From assembly GCA_025455485.1 (NCBI GenBank), contig JALOMJ010000002.1, positions 26,438 to 90,437 of the forward strand: a DNA stretch of 64,000 nucleotides, in the 5' to 3' direction. This DNA comes from Bacteroidia bacterium. GTDB taxonomy: Bacteria > Bacteroidota > Bacteroidia > B-17B0 > Aurantibacillaceae. The translations under genes and the position numbers were made by a program. The notes under the pieces were generated by a model, which saw only the letters and a program-made list of their open reading frames with translations, searched no databases and was not told the origin of the DNA. Below are positions 56,590 through 64,000 of the stretch, in pieces. Within the stretch, counting starts at the first letter, position 1. Every line of letters begins with the position of its first letter.

Positions 56590-59500
56590 ATGTCAGAGAA
56601 ATTCAAAGAATTTAAACCCTCCAGTTGGGCCATCGAAAATAAAATAACGGTTTACCTGCTTACCTTATTTATCACTATTGCAGGTATTATGGCATACAAT
56701 TCTCTGCCCAAAGAGAATTTTCCGGATATCACCGTGCCAACCATTTTTATCAGCACCATCAATGGGGGCAATTCACCAACCAACATTGAAAATACCATTA
56801 CACGACCCATTGAAAAACGATTAAAATCGATTTCAGGGGTCAAAAAATTCACCAGCAACTCCCTTCAGGACGTTTCAGTTATTGTGGTGGAGTTTCATAC
56901 CGATGTTAAAGTTGACGTTGCAAAACAAAAAGTAAGGGACGCTGTAGACGAGGCAAGAACCGACATGCCGCAGGTGCTTACCAGCGAGCCGGTAATTAAG
57001 GAGATTGCATTTTCCGAAATCCCCATCATGTATATAAACGTGGCGGGCAATTTTGAGTTGAAGGAACTAAAAAAATATGCCGAGGATTTGCAGGACAGGA
57101 TTGAGGGATTGAAAGAGATCAATGAAGCCAAATTGGTTGGCGCACTCGACCGCGAAATTCAGGTGAACCTGGATGCTTATAAAATGCAAGCCGCTCAACT
57201 AACTTTGGGCGATATACAAAGGGCCATTGGTCAGGAGAACCTATCCATTACCGGGGGTAATGTGCCGCTCAACGGAATGAAACCTACCCTGAGTATTAAA
57301 AGCGAATTTAAAAGTCCGGCGGAAATCGAAAACATTATGGTTTCTTCAGCTTCCGGGGCAAAATTGTTTTTGAAAGATTTTGCTGAGGTTCGCGACGGCT
57401 TCAAAGAAAAGGAAAGTTACTCAAGTTCTAAAGGTAAAAATGTAATCACCCTGAATGTCATCAAACGTTCGGGAGAAAACCTGATAGATGCTGCGGATAA
57501 GATTAAGGCTATTATAGCCGACATGAATGAAAATAAATTTCCGGAAGGCCTCGAAGTAACCATCAGCGGCGATCAGAGCGAACAAACAAAAACTACCTTG
57601 CATGAATTGATTAACACCATTATCATCGGATTTGTTCTTGTAACTCTGGTGTTGATGTTTTTTATGGGCGTTACCAACGCGCTTTTTGTGGCACTTTCAG
57701 TACCGCTTTCCATGTTCATTGCGTTTATGTTGATGCCCAGCATTGGCTTTAGTTTTAACATGATTGTGTTGTTCGCATTTTTATTGGCTTTAGGTATTGT
57801 GGTTGACGACGCTATTGTTGTTATCGAAAATACCCATCGTCTTTTTGCAAACGGTAAGCGCGACATCAAAACGGCTGCTAAGATGGCGGCAGGTGAAGTG
57901 TTTATGCCTGTACTCTCAGGCACCATCACCACCTTGGCTCCTTTTATACCACTGGCGTTTTGGACCGGTATTATCGGCAAGTTCATGTACTTTCTTCCCA
58001 TTACCTTAATCATTTCCTTGCTGGCCTCACTGGCTGTGGCCTATATTATTAATCCGGTATTTGCTGTCGACTTCATGAAAACGCATGAAGAGGAAGCCAA
58101 AGGCTATGGTAAACTCACTAGAAAGTCAAAAATGCAGTTAATCCTATATGCAATAGTGGCTTTGATAGCCTATGTGAGCGGGCATGTTGGTGTAGGAAAC
58201 TTTATTGTGTTTTTGGCTCTGTTTTTGGTACTTAACCGATTGTGGTTGTATAAGGTAATTGAAGCCTGGCAGTTTAAGGTTTGGCCGGCATTTGTAAACA
58301 CCTATGTAAGGGCTTTGGAATGGTGTTTGAAAAAGCCATGGAAGGTTTTATTATACGTATTGTTCCTTTTTCTTGGTTCACTGGTGTTTTTTGGAATTCG
58401 TTCTCCTAAAGTGGTGTTTTTCCCGCAGGGCGATCCCAACAACGTGTACGTTTATTTAAAATTACCTGAAGGAACGGATCCTATGGTTACGGATAGCGTG
58501 ATGCGATTGGTGGAAAAGAAGGTGTATAGCGTGATTGGAGAAAACAATCCGATTGTTGAATCCATGATCAGCAATGTTACCATTGGAGTTACAGATCCGG
58601 CCGATGGCGATCAAAATTCTTATCCTAACAAAGGAAAGATTGCCATCAACTTCGTGAAGTTTGAACAACGCAAAGGCGAGTCAACTTCAGAATACCTTGG
58701 GAAACTGCAATCCTTAAAATGGGATTTGCCGGGTGCCGAAATTAATGTCAACAAGAAACAAAATGGCCCTCCTCAGGCGAAGCCCATCAGCATAGAAATC
58801 AGCGGAGATAATTTTGACGAACTGGTAACAACCGCAGCTGAATTAAAAAAGTTTCTGAATGAGGCAAACGTGGAAGGCGTAGATAATTTGAAGTCTGACT
58901 TTGTAAGCAACAAGCCGGAGATTGTTTTTGATATCGATCGCCAAAGAGCCTTAATGGAAGGCATTTCAACCTATCAATTGGCCATGGAAATCAGGGGTGC
59001 GGTTTATGGTGTTGAAGCTACCAAGTTCAGAGATGTGGACGATGAATACCCGGTTCAGTTGCGTTACCAGTATAACCAACGCGTGGATATCGAAACCATT
59101 AGAAATTTACGAATCACTTATCGCGACATGAACATGGGCGGAATGGTGAGAAGTGTTCCACTCTCGGCAGTGTGTAACATTCGTTACGATTACACGTATG
59201 CCGGCATTAAACGCAAAAACAACGAGAGGGTAATCACCTTGTCGTCAGATGTGAAGGAAGGTTATAACCCGAACGAAGTGGTTGCTAAACTTCAAAAAGT
59301 TCTGAACCAGTATACACCAAACGGTAATGTTAATGTAAAGTTTGCCGGACAGGAAGAAGAACAACAGGAAACCATGGCTTTCCTGGGAAGAGCCATGCTT
59401 ATTGCCATTGCATTGATGATGATTGTGCTTTTGGGATTGTTTAATTCACTTGGCAAAACAGTGATTATCCTTTCCGAAATCTTGTTAAGTGTGATTGGGG

Positions 59501-60054
59501 TTTTGATTGGAGTAGCCACATTTAAAATGGACATGAGTATCGTTATGACCGGAGTGGGCATCATAGCCTTGGGAGGTATTGTGGTGAGAAACGGTATTTT
59601 GTTGGTTGAATTTGCTGAGTACGCGAGAGCGGGAGGCATGAGTTTATACAAAGCCACCGTTGAAGCCGGTCGCACCCGTATGACCCCGGTAATTCTCACG
59701 GCAACAGCTGCCATTCTCGGCCTGATTCCATTGGCTGTTGGATTAAACATCAATTTTGAAACCCTTTTCACTGAATTAAACCCTCACCTTTTCTTTGGAG
59801 GAGACAATGTGGTGTTTTGGGGACCATTGAGCTGGACCATGATTTTTGGACTTTTGTTTGGCACGGTATTAACCTTATTGGTGGTTCCTGCCATGTACCT
59901 GATTGCTGAACGATTAAAACGCAAATCGGATATAATATTGGAACATTTTGATTTGCCAAAAGTGCTCATGTACATTCCGTTTTTAATCTTAATTCTTCGT
60001 TTGCTGCTTGCAATAAAGAAAACTAAACTGGATTACGGCGACCTGGATCGATAG
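56590..60054 (+). CDS. RND efflux transporter permease (AcrB family)
   Basis: VYLLTLFITIAGIMAYNSLPKENFPDITVPT; GIVVDDAIVVIENTHR; 1154 aa. Confidence 0.96.
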   Translation: MSEKFKEFKPSSWAIENKITVYLLTLFITIAGIMAYNSLPKENFPDITVPTIFISTINGGNSPTNIENTITRPIEKRLKSISGVKKFTSNSLQDVSVIVVEFHTDVKVDVAKQKVRDAVDEARTDMPQVLTSEPVIKEIAFSEIPIMYINVAGNFELKELKKYAEDLQDRIEGLKEINEAKLVGALDREIQVNLDAYKMQAAQLTLGDIQRAIGQENLSITGGNVPLNGMKPTLSIKSEFKSPAEIENIMVSSASGAKLFLKDFAEVRDGFKEKESYSSSKGKNVITLNVIKRSGENLIDAADKIKAIIADMNENKFPEGLEVTISGDQSEQTKTTLHELINTIIIGFVLVTLVLMFFMGVTNALFVALSVPLSMFIAFMLMPSIGFSFNMIVLFAFLLALGIVVDDAIVVIENTHRLFANGKRDIKTAAKMAAGEVFMPVLSGTITTLAPFIPLAFWTGIIGKFMYFLPITLIISLLASLAVAYIINPVFAVDFMKTHEEEAKGYGKLTRKSKMQLILYAIVALIAYVSGHVGVGNFIVFLALFLVLNRLWLYKVIEAWQFKVWPAFVNTYVRALEWCLKKPWKVLLYVLFLFLGSLVFFGIRSPKVVFFPQGDPNNVYVYLKLPEGTDPMVTDSVMRLVEKKVYSVIGENNPIVESMISNVTIGVTDPADGDQNSYPNKGKIAINFVKFEQRKGESTSEYLGKLQSLKWDLPGAEINVNKKQNGPPQAKPISIEISGDNFDELVTTAAELKKFLNEANVEGVDNLKSDFVSNKPEIVFDIDRQRALMEGISTYQLAMEIRGAVYGVEATKFRDVDDEYPVQLRYQYNQRVDIETIRNLRITYRDMNMGGMVRSVPLSAVCNIRYDYTYAGIKRKNNERVITLSSDVKEGYNPNEVVAKLQKVLNQYTPNGNVNVKFAGQEEEQQETMAFLGRAMLIAIALMMIVLLGLFNSLGKTVIILSEILLSVIGVLIGVATFKMDMSIVMTGVGIIALGGIVVRNGILLVEFAEYARAGGMSLYKATVEAGRTRMTPVILTATAAILGLIPLAVGLNINFETLFTELNPHLFFGGDNVVFWGPLSWTMIFGLLFGTVLTLLVVPAMYLIAERLKRKSDIILEHFDLPKVLMYIPFLILILRLLLAIKKTKLDYGDLDR

Positions 60055-60070
60055 AATAACACTAAGAAAA

Positions 60071-60103
60071 GCCTTTCTGAATTCCGGAAAGGCTTTTTTG
60101 TTG
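60071..60103 (+). terminator. Terminator after RND permease
   Basis: AAAGCCTTTCtgaattccGGAAAGGCTTTTTTG. Confidence 0.85.
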
Positions 60104-60164
60104 TTTTACTTTTATAGTTCTTCGTTTTCGCTTCGAAAGAGCGAGCTCTTTCTCCGCTTAAAAC

Positions 60165-60196
60165 AAAAAGCCTTTCACTTTCGTGAAAGGCTTTTG
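60165..60196 (-). terminator. Terminator downstream of tRNA-Pro (bidirectional hairpin)
   Basis: AAAAAGCCTTTCACtttcGTGAAAGGCTTTT. Confidence 0.75.
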
Positions 60197-60203
60197 CTGT
60201 TCG

Positions 60204-60277
60204 TCGGGGTGGCCAGATTCGAACTGACGACCTCCACATCCCAAATGTGGCGCGATACCGGGCTACGCTACACCCCG
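60204..60277 (-). tRNA. tRNA-Pro(TGG)
   Basis: Minus: CGGGGTGTAGCGTAGCCCGGTATCGCGCCACATTTGGGATGTGGAGGTCGTCAGTTCGAATCTGGCCACCCCGA; loop TTTGGGA. Confidence 0.96.
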
Positions 60278-60406
60278 AACTCCTCAATTTTTGAGAGTGC
60301 AAATATACACATTTTTCCTACCCACCAAAAAAATGCGATTCATAAAATTGTCTAAGCCGGTAAACAGCCCCGTCTCAAGCGAAATTTAATCGTATTTTTG
60401 TCCCCT

Positions 60407-61891
60407 ATGCAGGAGCAAATCTTAATTCTGGACTTTGGTTCCCAGTATACTCAGTTGATTGCGCGAAGGTTAAGAGAACTGAACGTTTATTGCGAAATCC
60501 ATCCTTAATCGGGTAGCCCCCACAGCGTGCGGGAAGAAAATCCACCCAAACCGGAGTTAAAAGACATCAAAGGCAAATTGCCTCTTTTAGGGGTGTGCTA
60601 TGGGGCCCAGTTCCTTGCTCACTTTTTCGGAGGAGAGGTGGGAAAATCCAACTCCAGGGAATACGGTAGGGCACATCTTGAAATCATGGACAAAACCTGC
60701 CCCATTTTTAATGATGTGGTAAATGATTCACAGGTGTGGATGAGCCACGCCGACACCATTTTGAGCATACCTGCCAGCTATAAAATTACAGCAAGCACAC
60801 ACGATGTTAAAGTAGCCGCTTTCAGCATTGAAGGGGAGCCAAGCTATGGCATACAATTTCACCCCGAAGTATTTCACAGCACCGAAGGAACAAAGATCCT
60901 GAAGAATTTTGTGTATGGTGTTTGCAAATGCACCGGTGATTGGACACCTTCTTCATTTATAGAAACAACAGTTGCTGAGCTGAAAACAAAACTCGGTGAT
61001 GACCGCGTAATTCTTGGATTAAGCGGGGGAGTAGACAGTACGGTTGCTGCCATGTTACTTCACAAAGCCATTGGAAAAAATCTTCACTGTATTTTTGTTG
61101 ACAACGGGCTATTGCGCAAAAACGAATTTCAAAAAGTACTGGACTCTTACCAACACCTTGGTTTAAATGTAAAAGGGGTAGATGCCAGTGCAAAGTTTTA
61201 TAAAGAACTTCATGGGGTTTCTGACCCGGAAAAAAAACGCAAAGCCATTGGAAAAGTATTCATCGATGTTTTTGATGAAGAATCCAAACTGGTGAAAGAT
61301 GCAAAATGGCTGGCCCAGGGCACCATTTACCCGGATGTCATCGAAAGCATTAGCGTAAAGGGACCATCAGCGACCATTAAATCCCATCACAACGTTGGGG
61401 GCTTGCCCGACTACATGAAACTTAAGGTTGTGGAACCCCTCCGGAGTTTGTTTAAGGATGAAGTGAGAAGAGTAGGGGCCGCGCTTGGATTAGACCCTGC
61501 CTTGTTAAACCGTCATCCTTTCCCGGGCCCGGGATTGGCCATACGTATCCTTGGAGAAGTGACGGCCGAAAAGGTCCGCATCATTCAGGAAGTTGACGCT
61601 ATTTTTATTGATGGTCTCAAAACCCATGACCTATACAATACCGTGTGGCAAGCAGGCGCCATATTTTTACCCATACAAAGCGTAGGGGTAATGGGCGATG
61701 AAAGAACCTATGAATACGTGGTGGCGCTGAGAGCAGTGAGCAGCACGGATGGCATGACGGCAGATTGGTGCCATTTGCCTTACGAGTTTCTTGCTAAAAT
61801 CAGTAACGAGATCATCAACAAAGTAAAAGGAGTTAATCGGGTTGTATACGATATCAGTTCCAAACCCCCGGCTACAATTGAGTGGGAATAA
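60407..61891 (+). pseudogene. guaA: GMP synthase (glutamine-hydrolysing) interrupted by an in-frame TAA with ~16 codons missing (possible assembly artefact)
   Basis: [69 protein letters not shown]... all in one frame with TAA at 60506-60508; [13 protein letters not shown]-loop follows. Confidence 0.85.
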
Positions 61892-61918
61892 TTGGATGAC
61901 CACACACAAACGTAAAGA

Positions 61919-63595
61919 ATGCCCAGAGTAAAATCCCTGACATATTTTTTTCTACTTACATTTTTGTTTCAGCTAAACCTTGTTTTGGGGCAAAACAAAT
62001 CCACGAACATTCAGGTTCAGGAGAACCGAAAATTTTACATCCATAAAATTGAGAAAGGCCAAAGTTTATACGCCATTTCAAAGTTATATGGAGTGAGTGT
62101 CGAAGAACTTTACAATTTCAATCCTGAACTAAAACAGGCTGTAAAAGCAGGGCAGGAGATTCGTATACCTTTTCAAACCGTGAATGCGGAGAAAACACCG
62201 AGTGTTTCCACACAATTGGATACGGCCAAATACATCACCCACAAACTGTTGAAAGGCGAAACCATTTATTCCATCTGCAGAAAATACAACATCACCGAAC
62301 GCCAGCTTGCAGCGTATAACCCGAGTTTATCACAGGGTTTAAAAGAAGGTCAGGTAATTGTGGTTGGAGAAAAAGTGAAGCCAAAACCAGCAGTAAAATC
62401 AGGAGCAGCATCAAAGGCAGCCCCGGCTCCAAAAAATACCATGGTGGACTCTTCTTTATTTAAACCCGTTTCTAAAACTCGAAAGGAAACGTACAATATT
62501 GCCCTCGCTCTGCCATTTAAGCTCGATCAAACCTTGGGTTTAGACCTGAATGCCATACTCCGCTCAGGCACAGCGTTCCCAACAGTTCCCGCACTGGCCA
62601 CTGACTTTTATCTGGGGTTTCGTTTAGCTATAGACTCTTTAGCTTCTAAAGATTTTAATGTCAACCTTGAATTGTACGATATTGACGACAAAGACTCTCT
62701 TGGTTTAATGCGGTTTACCAATGAAGCTAAATTTAAGGACCACGATTTTATATTCGGACCTCTTTATGCCAACGGATTTAAAGCCATTGCCAAAAAGGCC
62801 AAGGAGTTTCACATTCCCATTGTTTCGCCCATCACACAACAAAACAAAATTCTCTACAATAACATTTATATTTCCAAAACTAATCCTTCTCAATTTACTC
62901 TGCTCGAAGGTTTAGCCGACTACTGTATTGATTCCCTGATGAAAGAAAAGTGCAATGTGCTGCTGGTGGCTTCTTCCGATAAGGACAAAAAGGACGCCAA
63001 CTTTGTGAGTGCCTTTCGCAAGTATTTTAATGAGCGAATGAAAGGGCTCGATCGCTTAAACAAGGATACCCTTCGCCTTGTGAAAGGCATTGAAGGCGTG
63101 AAGAGCGCCTACGTTCCAAATGTCAAAAATATCATAATCAATCTAAGTGCTAATCAGGTTTTAATTTCAGACTTTATTACCCAACTGGCTTTGTTTAAAA
63201 AAGACAAAGACCTTGTTTTTTGCGGCTGGGAGAGCAATGGGAGCAATGATAACATTGATCAGGAATACCTCAATGACTTGAATTACACCTTCCCCTATCA
63301 ATTTAACCTTATCGACAGCGCTAATTCAGAAGCTTTGGTAAAACGGTATTTGTATTTACAAGGTACCAGCCCCGGAGAACACTTTTTTATGGGCTTTGAA
63401 GTGGCCTACTACTACCTGAAGAATTTGAAAGAACACGGTCCTGAGTTCGCTCACAAACTCGATCAATACCCCATGGACATGAAACACATGCGTTTTAAGT
63501 TCACTCGTCCTGATTTAAGCACAGGCTTTGATAACAGAGGGCTTTACATCTATAAGTACAAAAACTACCAACTGCATAAAACCGGATGGAAATAA
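61919..63595 (+). CDS. LysM-repeat protein with periplasmic-binding-like C-terminal domain
   Basis: Two LysM (YIHKIEKGQSLYAISKLYGVSVEELYNFNP; HKLLKGETIYSICRKYNITERQLAAYNP) then NIALALPFKLD...FIFGPLYANGFKAIAKKAKEFHIPIVSPITQ. Confidence 0.9.
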   Translation: MPRVKSLTYFFLLTFLFQLNLVLGQNKSTNIQVQENRKFYIHKIEKGQSLYAISKLYGVSVEELYNFNPELKQAVKAGQEIRIPFQTVNAEKTPSVSTQLDTAKYITHKLLKGETIYSICRKYNITERQLAAYNPSLSQGLKEGQVIVVGEKVKPKPAVKSGAASKAAPAPKNTMVDSSLFKPVSKTRKETYNIALALPFKLDQTLGLDLNAILRSGTAFPTVPALATDFYLGFRLAIDSLASKDFNVNLELYDIDDKDSLGLMRFTNEAKFKDHDFIFGPLYANGFKAIAKKAKEFHIPIVSPITQQNKILYNNIYISKTNPSQFTLLEGLADYCIDSLMKEKCNVLLVASSDKDKKDANFVSAFRKYFNERMKGLDRLNKDTLRLVKGIEGVKSAYVPNVKNIIINLSANQVLISDFITQLALFKKDKDLVFCGWESNGSNDNIDQEYLNDLNYTFPYQFNLIDSANSEALVKRYLYLQGTSPGEHFFMGFEVAYYYLKNLKEHGPEFAHKLDQYPMDMKHMRFKFTRPDLSTGFDNRGLYIYKYKNYQLHKTGWK

Positions 63596-64000
63596 GCAAG
63601 GAGAATATTTCTTCCTGGCTTATGGATTTGCAGGACAATATTTGCGCGGCCTTGGAGAAAGCCGATGGTAAATCTAAATTTATCGAAGAAAACTGGACAC
63701 GTGATGAAGGTGGCGGCGGAAGAACCCGCGTGATGAAGGATGGCGCAGTGCTCGAAAAAGGGGGAGTCAATTACAGCGCCGTATTCGGTGAGGCTCCTGA
63801 GTTTTTGTTCAGAGAAAAAGAACACAGCAGCGAAAAGACCATTTCCACTTCTTCCAGACCAAGGTTTTATGCCAGTGGTGTATCTATCGTGCTCCATCCT
63901 TTCAATCCTTTTGTGCCCATCATTCACATGAACGTAAGGTATTTTGAAATGGACAACGGTACCCGTTGGTTAGGCGGTGGAATTGATTTGAGTCCGCATT
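63586..64000 (+). CDS. hemF: Oxygen-dependent coproporphyrinogen III oxidase, N-terminal part (truncated by window edge)
   Basis: DEGGGGRTRVMKDGAVLEKGGVNYSAVFGE; HPFNPFVPIIHMNVRYFE; WLGGGIDLSPH. Confidence 0.94.
   Translation, partial: MEISKENISSWLMDLQDNICAALEKADGKSKFIEENWTRDEGGGGRTRVMKDGAVLEKGGVNYSAVFGEAPEFLFREKEHSSEKTISTSSRPRFYASGVSIVLHPFNPFVPIIHMNVRYFEMDNGTRWLGGGIDLSPH

Noticed and set aside
60135-60152. Perfect palindrome GAAAGAGCGAGCTCTTTC
   Set aside because: Two-base loop, lies between two terminators; no further support as a functional site.
60033-60355. ORFs 60033-60302 (-) and 60098-60355 (+)
   Set aside because: Cover terminators and tRNA-Pro; not credible coding.
1-64000. CRISPR arrays, transposases, prophage or classical defence systems
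   Set aside because: No regularly spaced repeats, integrase/transposase motifs or defence nuclease modules were recognised.

Overview
The window is a gene-dense stretch of a Bacteroidota chromosome. Evidence for this includes fused CcoN/CcoO, a T9SS C-terminal domain on a multicopper oxidase, TAnnTTTG-type -7 elements and no obvious Shine-Dalgarno signal.

Main blocks:
(i) NrdD/NrdG, with the NrdD glycyl-radical tail on a separate overlapping micro-ORF.
(ii) A probable copper-handling TonB locus next to a cbb3 oxidase operon (HMA, ccoS, ccoNO, ccoQ, ccoP, ccoG, ccoH, SauE/TauE-like), then a PLP decarboxylase and hemN.
(iii) Hsp20, rhodanese/thioredoxin and a stress block (DoxX-like, three USPs, receiver-CRP fusion, PAS kinase, beta-CASP nuclease, TerB-like).
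(iv) A compact minus-strand inorganic-sulfur island (YeeE x2, TsdA-like cytochrome, DsrE, porin, SoxB-like, Crp), next to a T9SS multicopper oxidase, rhodanese, CstB-like fusion and TauE.
(v) Housekeeping genes (tRNAs, coaX, lptC, recQ, WaaL-like), an RND efflux operon behind an interrupted TetR, guaA with an internal stop, a LysM protein and the start of hemF.

The most novel signal is a composite promoter architecture. CRP/FNR-type inverted repeats are centred 29.5 bp (occasionally 30.5 bp) upstream of the first base of a TAnnTTTG-like -7 box at several promoters. There are two flavours: TGAY-N4-RTCA at oxygen/stress genes and TGTnAC-N4-GTnACA-like at sulfur genes. All calls come from reading the sequence; no database search was run.
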